NCBI RefSeq assembly: GCF_030532715.1
Contig: NZ_JAUNKO010000005.1
Coordinates: 1-64,000, forward strand
Direction of reading: 5' to 3'
DNA: 64,000 nt
DNA from: Corynebacterium sp.
GTDB lineage: Bacteria > Actinomycetota > Actinomycetes > Mycobacteriales > Mycobacteriaceae
The notes beneath the pieces were generated by a model. That model was given only the letters and a program-made list of their open reading frames with translations, was not told the origin of the DNA and did not search any database. This document shows, piece after piece, positions 17,388-26,643 of this stretch (position 1 is the stretch's first letter; every line of letters starts with the position of its first letter). Position numbers and translations under genes: made by a program.

Positions 17388-19483
17388 TTTCGAACATGCC
17401 TGAGGGCGGCCTCATTGTTGCCGTCGACGGACCTTCCGGCACCGGTAAATCCACGGTGTGCCGCGCGTTGGCCCAGCATCTGGGCGCAAAATACCTTGAC
17501 ACGGGCGCGATGTACCGAGTGGCTACGCTGCACGCATTGCGTCAGGGGGTGGACCCCACCGACGTTGAGGCTGTGATTGCAGCTACCGCGTCCCTGCCGC
17601 TGGAGGTGAACGACGACCCCGCGGCGACCACCGTGCTGCTCGATGGTGTCGATGTTTCCGACGAGATCCGTGGCGCGGAGGTCACACGTGCGGTGTCTGC
17701 GGTTGCGGCAATCCCTGAGGTTCGCGAAAACTTGGTTGCGCTGCAGCGCGAGTTGGTGGCGCGCGCGGGGCGTTGCATTGTTGAGGGCCGCGACATCGGC
17801 ACTGTGGTGCTTGTCGACGCCCCGCTCAAGGTGTATCTGACCGCCTCGGCGGATGTGCGTGCTAAGCGTCGATTCGATCAGGATGTTGCTGCCGGACGGG
17901 ATGCCGATATTGATGTCATCCTCGCCGATATTGAACGCCGCGACGCCGCCGATTCGTCTCGCTCGTCTTCCCCGCTGCGCCCCGCAGAAGATGCGATCGT
18001 GGTGGATACCTCCGAGCTTTGCCTCCAGGAAGTGATCGACGAGTTAGTCGACCTGGCTATTGGGTCTGCTGATTTTGACGAGTCGGAGTTCGGGGAGCCG
18101 GATTTCGGTGACAGCGATTGGGAACAGCTGGAAGAAGAGTTTGGCGTCGCCCCGCATGTTGAGGAAGCGCTGTGCACGGTCGCCATCGTGGGGCGGCCGA
18201 ATGTGGGCAAATCCTCATTGGTGAACCGGTTTTTGCAGCGTCGCGAAGCGGTTGTTGAAGACGTCCCAGGGGTAACGCGAGATCGGGTTTCTTATATTAC
18301 GGACTGGAATGGCCGTCGCTTCTGGGTGCAGGATACTGGCGGTTGGGATCCAGACGCTAAGGGCATTCACGGCGCCATTGCCCGCCAAGCTGAAGTAGCC
18401 ATGGCCACTGCCGATGTCATTGTGTTTGTGGTGGACACGAAGGTGGGCATCACGGAAACCGATGAGGTGATGGCTCGCCGCCTGCAACGCGCCGATGTGC
18501 CCGTCATTTTGGTGGCCAATAAGTTCGACTCAGACGCGCAGTATGGGGACATGGCTGAGTTCTGGGCACTGGGCCTTGGCGATCCCTACCCAGTGTCCGC
18601 ATTGCACGGTCGTGGCGGCGCTGACGTGCTCGATGCCATTGTCGAATCGTTCCCCGCGGTGCCGCGCGCGACGTCGATAACTGCGGGCCCGCGGCGCGTT
18701 GCGCTCGTTGGCAAACCCAACGTTGGTAAGTCCTCGTTGCTGAACAAAATCTCCGGTGAGGAGCGTTCGGTGGTGGACAACGTTGCTGGCACAACGGTGG
18801 ACCCAGTGGACTCGTTAGTGCAGCTTGACGGGCAATTGTGGAAGTTTATTGATACCGCCGGTTTGCGGAAAAAGGTGAAGAATGCCGTCGGGCACGAGTA
18901 TTACGCTTCGTTGCGCACGCGCGGTGCCATCGACGCGGCGGAGGTGTGCATCTTCCTTATCGATGCGTCCGAGAATATTAGCGAGCAGGATCAGAAGATC
19001 TTGGGCATGATCATTGACTCCGGCAAGGCCCTCGTTATTGCCTACAATAAGTGGGATCTTGTCGACGAAGACCGTCGTATGCTCTTGGAACGCGAGATCG
19101 ACCAACAGTTGGCTCATATTCCGTGGGCTCGGCGGGTGAATATCTCGGCCAAGACTGGGCGTGCGCTGCAGAAGCTGGAGCCGGCGATGGTGGAAGCGTT
19201 GGAGTCGTGGGATACGCGCGTATCCACCGGCCAGCTCAACAATTGGCTTCGTGGTGTTATCGCGCAGAATCCGCCGCCGATGAAGGGGGGTCGGGTGCCG
19301 CGCGTGCTGTTTGCCACCCAGGCTTCGACGCAGCCGCCGGTGGTGGTGCTGTTTACCACCGGTTTCCTTGACGCGGGCTACCGCCGATATTTGGAGCGGA
19401 AGTTCCGGGAGAGCTTTGGTTTTGAAGGTTCGCCAGTGCGAATAGCTGTTCGAGTGCGGGAAAAGCGTCGAAACCGCAAATAG
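17384..19483 (+). CDS. cmk-der: Fused cytidylate kinase - GTPase Der
   Basis: A 699-residue fusion. Residues about 8-225 are CMP kinase, with P-loop [19 protein letters not shown] and the EGRDIGTVV segment; it makes CDP/dCDP. A very acidic linker (about 226-260, rich in D/E/F/S) leads to ribosome-assembly GTPase Der with two G domains: GRPNVGKSS near residue 269 and GKPNVGKSS near 443, each followed by its DTGG or DTAG motif and NKFD/NKWD, and a C-terminal KH-like domain. The bifunctional form is known from corynebacteria; mycobacteria keep two genes. No stop or frame change was found in the linker, so it is a real fusion and not a missed boundary. Confidence 0.94.
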   Translation: MISNMPEGGLIVAVDGPSGTGKSTVCRALAQHLGAKYLDTGAMYRVATLHALRQGVDPTDVEAVIAATASLPLEVNDDPAATTVLLDGVDVSDEIRGAEVTRAVSAVAAIPEVRENLVALQRELVARAGRCIVEGRDIGTVVLVDAPLKVYLTASADVRAKRRFDQDVAAGRDADIDVILADIERRDAADSSRSSSPLRPAEDAIVVDTSELCLQEVIDELVDLAIGSADFDESEFGEPDFGDSDWEQLEEEFGVAPHVEEALCTVAIVGRPNVGKSSLVNRFLQRREAVVEDVPGVTRDRVSYITDWNGRRFWVQDTGGWDPDAKGIHGAIARQAEVAMATADVIVFVVDTKVGITETDEVMARRLQRADVPVILVANKFDSDAQYGDMAEFWALGLGDPYPVSALHGRGGADVLDAIVESFPAVPRATSITAGPRRVALVGKPNVGKSSLLNKISGEERSVVDNVAGTTVDPVDSLVQLDGQLWKFIDTAGLRKKVKNAVGHEYYASLRTRGAIDAAEVCIFLIDASENISEQDQKILGMIIDSGKALVIAYNKWDLVDEDRRMLLEREIDQQLAHIPWARRVNISAKTGRALQKLEPAMVEALESWDTRVSTGQLNNWLRGVIAQNPPPMKGGRVPRVLFATQASTQPPVVVLFTTGFLDAGYRRYLERKFRESFGFEGSPVRIAVRVREKRRNRK

Positions 19484-19510
19484 AAAGCCCCATTTTATAG
19501 GGGCACAATG

Positions 19511-19542
19511 AAAAGAGCTCCCTGGAAAAATCCAGGGAGCTC
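19511..19542 (-). terminator. Terminator of the small porin-like gene
   Basis: A perfect 11-bp stem (GAGCTCCCTGG 19515-19525 with CCAGGGAGCTC 19532-19542, 6-base loop) is followed on the reverse strand by TTTT. It starts 25 bases after the reverse-strand stop codon at 19568. A weaker GCCCC/GGGGC hairpin at 19487-19504 lies next to it, just after the cmk-der stop, without a T run. Confidence 0.85.
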
Positions 19543-19567
19543 AAGCCTCTGTGAAAGGCAAAGTGTT

Positions 19568-19687
19568 TTACATGCTCAGCTGAGCGCCGTCCAAGCTGCC
19601 GGTCAAGTCGCCCTTGTTGATAAGGTTGATCAGGGAGAAGACGGAGCCAATTACTTTGAGGAATTCAACAGCACCTGCAAGATCCAT
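19568..19687 (-). CDS. 39-residue porin-like amphipathic peptide
   Basis: Starts MDLAGAVEFLKVIGSVFS and ends GDLTGSLDGAQLSM before TAA. It has its own GAAAGG ribosome binding site 10 bases upstream and a strong dedicated terminator, so it looks like a genuine, well-expressed gene. The length, lack of signal peptide, slightly acidic charge, DLxxAVEFL-type amphipathic helix and Ser/Gly content recall the corynebacterial cell-wall channel peptides PorA/PorH (40-57 residues), some of which are mycoloylated on Ser. Sequence identity to a particular porin could not be judged. Other small helical peptides, such as a toxin-like or secreted peptide, remain possible. Confidence 0.6.
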   Translation of the reverse strand: MDLAGAVEFLKVIGSVFSLINLINKGDLTGSLDGAQLSM

Positions 19688-19818
19688 AAGTTCGTGCCTT
19701 TCGTAGAGTGGATACCAACGTTATTACTATAGAGGTACGTAAGGGGTTTCGTCGAGTAAACGCAATATTTTTCTGAGGCCCGTTGTTCTTTTTCTCGATC
19801 TTCGGGGTGGATCGCACT

Positions 19819-19824
19819 TATACT
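19819..19824 (+). promoter_or_regulatory. -10 box for a leaderless methyltransferase transcript
   Basis: TATACT lies 6 bases before ATG 19831, with no Shine-Dalgarno sequence between them, so transcription should begin on the A of the start codon. Confidence 0.55.
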
Positions 19825-19830
19825 GAAGCC

Positions 19831-20439
19831 ATGTACTTTAATGAAAATGCTTTCCAATGGGATACTCCGGAGCGCTTGCGGCGCGCCAATATCCTCGCCG
19901 AGAGGATCCGCGAACACTGGGGAACAAATGAGCTAACTACCGTTCTGGAGTTTGGTTGTGGCACGGGCGCGATCAGCTATGCGCTTGGGGACCGCGCAGA
20001 AAACTTTCTAGGCTTTGACACCGCGGAAAAGATGCTGTCGATCTACCGCCAGAAGGCCGACTCATCGCGGCACCGCGCCGTGGAAAACCTGGCCGACGTC
20101 GGCGCAGGGACAGTTGATGCCGTGGTGACCTCCATGGTGCTGCACCACGTTCCGGATGTGCCGGACACGCTGGCCACACTGGCGGAAAAGTTGCGGCCAG
20201 GCGGCTTGCTCACGGTGATCGACCTTGATGCCAGGTGCGAGTTTTTCCATCAGGATATGGATGTGGAGGTTTTTCACCATGGCTTCGACCGTGAAGAGTT
20301 CAGTGGCTCTTTGCGCGCGGCGGGGCTGGTGGTGCAGCGTATGGAAACGATGGTCGAAGCAGTGAAGGCGCTGAAGGACGGTACCGAACATCCGTATAGC
20401 ATGTTCATCGTTACCGCTAGCAAACCTGCCGCAGGGTAG
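19831..20439 (+). CDS. Class I SAM-dependent methyltransferase
   Basis: A 202-residue protein with SAM motif I VLEFGCGTGAISYALG (about residues 33-48), an acidic motif II (LGFDTAEKML) and the post-motif LRPGGLLTVIDLD, in the style of UbiE/Coq5 or small-molecule methyltransferases. The substrate is unknown. It stands alone between the porin-like gene and the MoxR cluster, with its own -10 box immediately upstream. Codons upstream of 19831 are open but extend into the promoter. Confidence 0.82.
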   Translation: MYFNENAFQWDTPERLRRANILAERIREHWGTNELTTVLEFGCGTGAISYALGDRAENFLGFDTAEKMLSIYRQKADSSRHRAVENLADVGAGTVDAVVTSMVLHHVPDVPDTLATLAEKLRPGGLLTVIDLDARCEFFHQDMDVEVFHHGFDREEFSGSLRAAGLVVQRMETMVEAVKALKDGTEHPYSMFIVTASKPAAG

Positions 20440-20455
20440 CGGCGCGACCGCCCTG

Positions 20456-20472
20456 GGGGTGAAAAACACCCC
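20456..20472. other. Short hairpin between the methyltransferase and moxR-like genes
   Basis: GGGGTG (20456-20461), five A, then CACCCC (20467-20472) form a 6-bp stem without a following T run. It could be a weak terminator of the methyltransferase gene. The rest of the gap to 20580 holds only a weak TAGCTT box at 20567-20572, 8 bases before GTG 20581. Confidence 0.35.
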
Positions 20473-20580
20473 ATACCGTGCGCGTAAAAAGGGTGTCTGG
20501 GCTGCAGGTTTTCTGCCATTCGAATGTGTGGCTGAGATTTCAAGGTCGAGTGTTGGGGCGCTCCGGTAGCTTTTGTAACT

Positions 20581-21720
20581 GTGAATAATAACCAACAAGT
20601 TGCATTGCCCGAAGTCCGCTACGCCGATGAGCTGGCGTTTCTCGCCGTATTTGATCAGGGTCCGAAACCGCCTGGCTGGCTGCTCACCCCGCAATCTGTG
20701 GTTCGCTTTATCTGCGGTGCCCCGGGTCTGCGCTTGTCGAGCGCGAAGCAGAAGGAGTACCCAGAGCTGCCGCAGCGCATGGATATCAGCGCAAAGTTTA
20801 TTGGTAATCAAGCGCTGATTGAGCGGTGCGTGGTCACGCTTGCGGGGTCCCGTGCATTGATGCTGGTGGGCGAACCGGGCACGGCAAAGTCCATGCTTTC
20901 CGAACTGTTGGCCGCGGCAATTTGCGGCACCTCGGAGTTGACTGTGCAGGGCAGTGCGGGCACGACGGAAGACCAGCTGCGCTATGGCTGGAACTATGCC
21001 ATGCTGCTTGCGCACGGCCCGAGCGATGCGGCGTTGGTGCCGTCGCCAGTGTTGCAGGCGATGACGACGGGCAAGGTGGCACGCATTGAGGAAATTACGC
21101 GCTGCCAGCCGGAAGTGCAGGATGCGATCGTGCCGATTTTGTCGGAGCGCCGCATGGCCATTCCTGAGCTCGGCGAGCACAGCGTTCCCGCGATCGAAGG
21201 TTTTTGTGTGATCGCCACTGCCAACCTCCGCGATAAGGGCGTCAGCGAAATGAGCGCCGCGCTCAAGCGCCGTTTCAACTTCGAGCATATTGACCCAATC
21301 GCCGATCGTGATGCGGAAGTCGCCCTGGTGGCCACCAAAACTCGCCAGGCGTTGGAGCAGGCCGCGGCCCCCGGCAGTGTGGATGAGATGGTGGTGGATA
21401 CCCTCGTCACTATTTTCCGCGATTTGCGCCAGGGGATTACCGCAGAGGGCTGGGCGGTAGAAAAACCAGGCACGATTATGTCTACCGCCGAGGCCGTAGC
21501 AATCTCATCGTCTATTGCGCTTTCCACCTCGTATTTTCCGCAGGGGCCGAGCGCGTTGCAGCTGGTGCCGGGGCATTTGCTGGGCGCGGTGCGGAAAGAC
21601 GACGACCAGGATGCTGGCCGCCTGCAAGCCTATTGGGACGCCGTGATTCGGCGCCGCACCCACACTGATGAGTCTGGAACGTGGCGTACCTTGTGGGAGG
21701 CGCGCGAGGATGTGCACTGA
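20581..21720 (+). CDS. MoxR-type AAA+ ATPase (YehL-like)
   Basis: A 379-residue AAA+ ATPase. Walker A is GEPGTAKS at 97-104. The Walker B region reads ARIEEITRCQPEVQDAI, with Glu where most MoxR proteins have Asp. An ANLRDKGVSEMSAALKRRFN segment holds the sensor and arginine-finger residues. MoxR ATPases act as chaperones that work with von Willebrand A (VWA) proteins, as in MoxR/RavA/NorQ-type pairs. Here the VWA partner is encoded by the next gene, which overlaps its end by 11 bases. It heads a five-gene block ending at 32182. E. coli YehL, the closest set I know by content, is uncharacterised. Confidence 0.9.
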   Translation: MNNNQQVALPEVRYADELAFLAVFDQGPKPPGWLLTPQSVVRFICGAPGLRLSSAKQKEYPELPQRMDISAKFIGNQALIERCVVTLAGSRALMLVGEPGTAKSMLSELLAAAICGTSELTVQGSAGTTEDQLRYGWNYAMLLAHGPSDAALVPSPVLQAMTTGKVARIEEITRCQPEVQDAIVPILSERRMAIPELGEHSVPAIEGFCVIATANLRDKGVSEMSAALKRRFNFEHIDPIADRDAEVALVATKTRQALEQAAAPGSVDEMVVDTLVTIFRDLRQGITAEGWAVEKPGTIMSTAEAVAISSSIALSTSYFPQGPSALQLVPGHLLGAVRKDDDQDAGRLQAYWDAVIRRRTHTDESGTWRTLWEAREDVH

Positions 21721-24700
21721 CCCGAATACGCTTCTCGACGCCCTGACTGCCGCTCCGCAAACTCTCTTCGGCGTGCGTCACCACTCACCGGCGTGTGCTC
21801 GCGCGGTCATTGCAGCCGCCGAGGAGCTTCAGCCCACCGCCATCGCGGTCGAATTTCCAGCCGATCTGGCGGATTCTTTGGAGTGGTTGGGGCACCCGGA
21901 AACCGTCGCGCCGATCGCGGTGGCGGTATCTGATAGCGAATTGGGGCCAGTGGGGCTGTCACTTTATCCATTCGCGGATTTCTCGCCAGAATTAGCGATA
22001 ATCCGGTGGGCTCGGCAGCGTAGCGTTCCGGTGCATTGCATCGACCTGCCTGTCGGTGCTCGCCACGAGTTCACCGAACAACATGCACGTTCCCGTGACC
22101 TGGTGGACGTGAGCGATCTTGTTGGCCAGGAAGCGTGGGACACGAAGGTGGAGTCCCGCGCCGTTGGCGAGCCGTGGCGCAACGTGCGCCGCGCGGCATT
22201 GGCTGTTGGCGTTGGCGCTCGCTTGTCGGACGGTGCGTTGGATTCGTACACCGCTGCCCGCGAAGCGTATATGCGTGCGCGCTTGAGCAAACTCGAAGAA
22301 TCCACGCTGGTGGTGGTGGGGTCGTACCATTGCCTTGGCCTGCTCGATGGCGACGCCGTCGAGCCCGCGACCACACGTCCAATTGTGTCCTCAATTGTGA
22401 GGTACAGCTTCCAACAGTTGGATTCCCGATCGGGCTACGCTTCCGGCATCCGGGACCCGCAATGGCAACAAGGTATTTGGGGGTGCGCATCCCCGCAGCA
22501 GGTCACGGAAGTTGCCCGCGAGATGATTACGGACATCGCACGCGAGTGTCGCGCGGGCGGGGAACCTGCCGGCACGGGGGAAGTTGCCGAGGCGTGCCGC
22601 TTTGCCGGCGACCTTGCGCGTATCCGCGGGCTTGGCGGGCCGGGGCGTCGAGAAGTGGTTGAGGCGTTGACCAGTGTCTTTTCGCACGGTGATGTGCTCG
22701 GACGGGGTCGCGGAATCGCTGAAGCCATGCGCGCGGTATTAGTGGGGGACCGGTACGGTGAATTGCCTGAAGGCGCCCCCGTGCCCGCACTCGAAGCACA
22801 CACACGTGCGGAATTGGCGAAGTTGGGGTTGCCCTCACAGGAGCGAAAGCCGAGCGTGAGTAAGCGGGTGGACCCATTCCAGGGCGGTAAGGATTTTGCT
22901 CGACACTTGCTGTTGACCCGAATGGACGTGCTGGGCATCAACTACGTCCGCGAAAAGACCAACAGTTCGAACCGTGGGTTGGAGGCGCGGAGCTACACCG
23001 CAACATGTGTGTTTTCGTCTACTACCGCGGCAGGGTTGGTGGCCGTTTCGCACACCGGTGTCACGTTGGAACAAGCGGTACACACGGTGTTGGGTGCGCG
23101 GCTTGCCGCTGACGAGGTGGAACCGAGCGCGGTGCTTGAGGTGATTCAGCACGCCACCCGTGCCGGGGCGGGCGAAGTTTTGCTCGCGGCTGTCGCAGTC
23201 ATGGAGTCGCAGGTGTTGCATCGCTTAGGTTTCGCGGACGCGGTCCAGGCTATTGAGGTGTTGATGGGCGTGGTGGGTAATCGCGAACCCGCGGCCCGCC
23301 TATTTAACGAACATGTGTTGGAGAAGTGCGGGGAGCTTGCCACTCAGCTTGGCGCTGTGGTGGTGCGCGAAATTCACGGAATTTCCGGCTCCGAGGACAC
23401 CGAACATGCTCGTCTCCTCGGCCAAGTCGCAGGGCTCATTGAAACGCATCAAGTCAGCGTCGTTGCAGCACTGCGCAACGTGAAACGCCACGGCTCGCCA
23501 TTGATGCAGGGAGCGGCGTACGCGGTACTCGATGCCCTCGACGGCTCCGACGCGGATTACGAACAAACAGCCGCGTTCATCGGCAGTTGGATTGACCAGG
23601 GGGTGGCTGCTGCGACGCGGCGGAAACTGCAACTTCGGTTGACCGGATATTTGTGCGCCTCCCGCGGCGTGTGGTGTGACAGCCCCAGCATGAACACCAT
23701 TATCGATCGAGTTAATGCAGTTGAAGATGAGCTGTTTGTCCAGGCGCTGCCCGCGCTCCGCGGCGCATTCGATACCGTTGCTGCTGCCGAGCGGGAGCGT
23801 TTCCTGGATTTCTTGCGCGATCGTGTTGGTTATGTCGCTACCGAGTTTTCCCTTGACCCGCGCCTCCTTGAGGCGAATGCACGTATGGATGTTGCGGCGC
23901 GTGAGCGGCTTACCGCACTCGGGCTCGCGGATGTGTCCTTCACTCCGGCGATGCGTTGGCGGCTGATTTTGGGTGCGGAACCCGAAGCCTTGGATGAGCG
24001 TGCTTGCCGTATGGCTTCCGCGCTTGACGAACTCTATGGCGGCCCAGGCGACGATCCCACCGGCGAGGCCGACGGCCGAGTGCGCGGGGCGGGTCGGGGG
24101 CCAAGCCAACTTAGCGTTCGAAAATGGGCCCAGGAAATCGAAGTATTGTTCGGTGAAGACCACATTCAGGAGATTTTCGGCGCCGCGGCTGAACAAGGTC
24201 GTGGGGAAGTGGTGACTACCCTTGACGTGGAGGAAGTACGCCCGTCTGTGGAATTGTTGACCACGGTTCTCAATCTGCAGGGTGCCTTGCCGGAATCCCG
24301 GCTGCGGCGACTGCGGCCATTGGTGGCCAAGATCGTTGAGGAACTGTCCCGCGAGTTGGCGCAACAGCTCACCCCGGTGATGGCCGGGTACGCGCAGGCC
24401 CGTCCAACGCGGCGGCGTAGTTCCAGGTTTGATATGCCACTGACGATTCGCCGCAACCTCAAACACGTGGTCGAGCTCAATGGGCGGCCGCAAATCGTTC
24501 CTGTTACTCCCATGTTTCGGGCGCCGGAGCAGCGCGTTTCGCCGTGGCACATCATTGTGTTGGTGGATGTGTCTGGCTCAATGGAAGCGTCCACGGTGTA
24601 CGCGGCGATGACCGCGGCGATCCTCGCGGGGGTGCGCACTATGAAGGTGAGCTTTATTACTTTTGATACTGGTGTGATCGATCTTTCTGATCACGCGAGC

Positions 24701-25036
24701 GACCCCTTGGAGCTCCTCTTGGAGATTCGCGTGGGTGGCGGTACGAACATTGCGCAGGCGGTGCGGTATGCCGCGACGAAAGTAGAGAACCCAAACAAGA
24801 CTGCGTTGATTCTGGTGAGTGACTTTGAGGAGTTTGGCTCCTTGGGCAGGCTTACGGGCGCAATTCGTCACCTAGCGGCATCCGGGGTAAAACTCATTGG
24901 TTGCGCCGCGCTTGACGATGCCGGACAGGCGGTTTACAACGTGGGCGTGGCAGAACAAGTAGCTGCCGCCGGGATGCGAGTGGCCAGCGTGACGCCGATG
25001 CAACTGGCCCGCTGGGTGGGGGAGGTGCTGAAATGA
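21710..25036 (+). CDS. DUF5682-like protein fused to a VWA domain
   Basis: A 1108-residue two-part protein. The N-terminal ~600 residues begin with FGVRHHSPACAR (about 20-31) and IAVEFPADLADSLEWL, marks I associate with the DUF5682 (YehM-like) family. The C-terminal ~200 residues are a VWA domain with an intact MIDAS: DVSGS at 953-957, GGGTNIAQAV and LVSDFEEFG. VWA domains bind Mg and partner proteins and usually serve MoxR ATPases. ATG 21710 lies inside the upstream ATPase gene; the stop overlaps the SWIM gene by 4 bases. In E. coli the two parts are thought to be separate genes (yehM, yehP); the fusion supports a joint role. Its function is unknown. Confidence 0.85.
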   Translation: MCTDPNTLLDALTAAPQTLFGVRHHSPACARAVIAAAEELQPTAIAVEFPADLADSLEWLGHPETVAPIAVAVSDSELGPVGLSLYPFADFSPELAIIRWARQRSVPVHCIDLPVGARHEFTEQHARSRDLVDVSDLVGQEAWDTKVESRAVGEPWRNVRRAALAVGVGARLSDGALDSYTAAREAYMRARLSKLEESTLVVVGSYHCLGLLDGDAVEPATTRPIVSSIVRYSFQQLDSRSGYASGIRDPQWQQGIWGCASPQQVTEVAREMITDIARECRAGGEPAGTGEVAEACRFAGDLARIRGLGGPGRREVVEALTSVFSHGDVLGRGRGIAEAMRAVLVGDRYGELPEGAPVPALEAHTRAELAKLGLPSQERKPSVSKRVDPFQGGKDFARHLLLTRMDVLGINYVREKTNSSNRGLEARSYTATCVFSSTTAAGLVAVSHTGVTLEQAVHTVLGARLAADEVEPSAVLEVIQHATRAGAGEVLLAAVAVMESQVLHRLGFADAVQAIEVLMGVVGNREPAARLFNEHVLEKCGELATQLGAVVVREIHGISGSEDTEHARLLGQVAGLIETHQVSVVAALRNVKRHGSPLMQGAAYAVLDALDGSDADYEQTAAFIGSWIDQGVAAATRRKLQLRLTGYLCASRGVWCDSPSMNTIIDRVNAVEDELFVQALPALRGAFDTVAAAERERFLDFLRDRVGYVATEFSLDPRLLEANARMDVAARERLTALGLADVSFTPAMRWRLILGAEPEALDERACRMASALDELYGGPGDDPTGEADGRVRGAGRGPSQLSVRKWAQEIEVLFGEDHIQEIFGAAAEQGRGEVVTTLDVEEVRPSVELLTTVLNLQGALPESRLRRLRPLVAKIVEELSRELAQQLTPVMAGYAQARPTRRRSSRFDMPLTIRRNLKHVVELNGRPQIVPVTPMFRAPEQRVSPWHIIVLVDVSGSMEASTVYAAMTAAILAGVRTMKVSFITFDTGVIDLSDHASDPLELLLEIRVGGGTNIAQAVRYAATKVENPNKTALILVSDFEEFGSLGRLTGAIRHLAASGVKLIGCAALDDAGQAVYNVGVAEQVAAAGMRVASVTPMQLARWVGEVLK

Positions 25037-26610
25037 GTGCAGCATTGCCCCCACTGGATCCGGCGCTTGCAGCCGCCGCATTGGAGCAACTCGCGCCGCG
25101 TTTGCTCAAGCGTGCTGAAAAGCTCGCCGCTGAGTCCGAGACCTGGACTGTCAGCACAGAAAATGGGTTGCGTGTCACCATCGGCCAAGCCACGGTGACG
25201 TTGACTGATTCCTTGCACTGTGATTGTTTGCTTGCGCCGCGTTGCGCCCACATTGGTGCGGTGTGTGTTGCTTCGCCCGTAGGGGAGGCGACAGCTGCGC
25301 CGGAGGTGGCGGAGCCGGAACCAGCTTCGGATCCCGCCGAGGGGGCCGCGTGGGCGAAAACGCTGCCGGCTCCAGCGTTGGTAATTGAGGTCGCCGAGAG
25401 CGCCGACAGTGTTGTGGCCGCCGTGCTACAACACGGCATTGGGCAGCTCAGCATCCAACAGCACGCGCAACTTTTGGCCTGTGTGCAACGTGCCCGGGTT
25501 TGCGGATTGCCCCGCTTAGAGCGGGCTTTGACTGCACTCGCGACGTGTTCCCAAACGATGCGTATGGGACGCCCAATTGGCCGTGCCGAAGCCACGCTCG
25601 CTACGTTTCGGCTCGCCTATTTGTGCTACCGCTTGCAGCGTGATCCCGGGGATAGGCAGGCAATCGGGCAAGCGCGACGCTCGTACGATACTCTCGACGC
25701 CCAGTCTGGCGTCGGCGCCGGGAAGTTCATCCCGTTGTACGCCGAGCCGATTGTTACCGCTTCCGGGTTTGCTGGTGTCACCGTCGTGCTTGCTACGGCC
25801 AATGGAAATTTGTATTCGGTGACGAAAACGCCCCCAGGGACGGCGGCGGATGTGTTAGGCGTGTGGCACGGTCCTGTTCGGCTTGGTGACCTGCATTCCA
25901 GCCACGCTCAACTTGCCGGGCACGTGCTCATGATTACCGGTGGGAAGGCTTCGTCCGACGGTCGCATCGGTTCCGGCAAAGGCGTGCGGGCCGCGCTGGG
26001 CAAACCGGTGACGTTGGACATGGTTCAGCAGCTGCCGCTCGGCGACGGACTGGCTGTGGTTGACGGCGAGATGACGGCGATCGGCATGAAACACCTGACG
26101 CTGCAACTGGCTGATGGTGCCGAAACAAAGTTCGAGTTCAGTGTTGCGGCTCGAAAAACTGAGGTGAAGTCGCTGGTAGAGGCTTGCCAACGCTTGCTGA
26201 GCAACGACGTGGCAATTCCTTGTGCCTGCCTTGTGCGGGACGCCCAGTTATTGTGCCTATGGCCGTTGGATGAATCGTTTGCGTTGCCCCCAGAATTCTG
26301 CGGCCGAGTATTTCCCGGCCTGGATCGGGTGCCCGCGCCCGCGTTGCTCAATAAGTACGCCGAACAAAGTAATGGACAGGCCGAGGTGGGCACGGCGCAG
26401 CGTAGCGTCGTCGAGCTCATTACCTCGTGGTTGGCCAGATCGGTGTTTGGCGGGGAGCAGATGATTGTCCGGCGCGGCGAGGAACTTGCACGTGATGCGG
26501 CGCACTTGGAGCGCGTGGCCGCACCGTTTGCGGCGACGTTGTTGCGCCGGCTGCCCCACGGCACGCACGCGGCGCTGGCGCTGGCGTTGTACGCCCACGA
26601 TATTACTTAA
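25033..26610 (+). CDS. SWIM zinc-finger protein (YehQ-like)
   Basis: A 525-residue protein with a CxCx5CxH SWIM zinc finger: C63, C65, C71 and H73 (LHCDCLLAPRCAH). SWIM fingers bind DNA or proteins. The rest, about residues 85-525, has no known domain. It contains an Ala/Val-rich linker and a long region with mixed beta strands. It overlaps the VWA gene by 4 bases and so is almost certainly made together with it. The match to E. coli YehQ rests on the SWIM motif and gene context, not on alignment. Confidence 0.85.
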   Translation: MSAALPPLDPALAAAALEQLAPRLLKRAEKLAAESETWTVSTENGLRVTIGQATVTLTDSLHCDCLLAPRCAHIGAVCVASPVGEATAAPEVAEPEPASDPAEGAAWAKTLPAPALVIEVAESADSVVAAVLQHGIGQLSIQQHAQLLACVQRARVCGLPRLERALTALATCSQTMRMGRPIGRAEATLATFRLAYLCYRLQRDPGDRQAIGQARRSYDTLDAQSGVGAGKFIPLYAEPIVTASGFAGVTVVLATANGNLYSVTKTPPGTAADVLGVWHGPVRLGDLHSSHAQLAGHVLMITGGKASSDGRIGSGKGVRAALGKPVTLDMVQQLPLGDGLAVVDGEMTAIGMKHLTLQLADGAETKFEFSVAARKTEVKSLVEACQRLLSNDVAIPCACLVRDAQLLCLWPLDESFALPPEFCGRVFPGLDRVPAPALLNKYAEQSNGQAEVGTAQRSVVELITSWLARSVFGGEQMIVRRGEELARDAAHLERVAAPFAATLLRRLPHGTHAALALALYAHDIT

Positions 26611-26643
26611 CGTTTCTATCACACGAACACCAGGGGATAGTGT

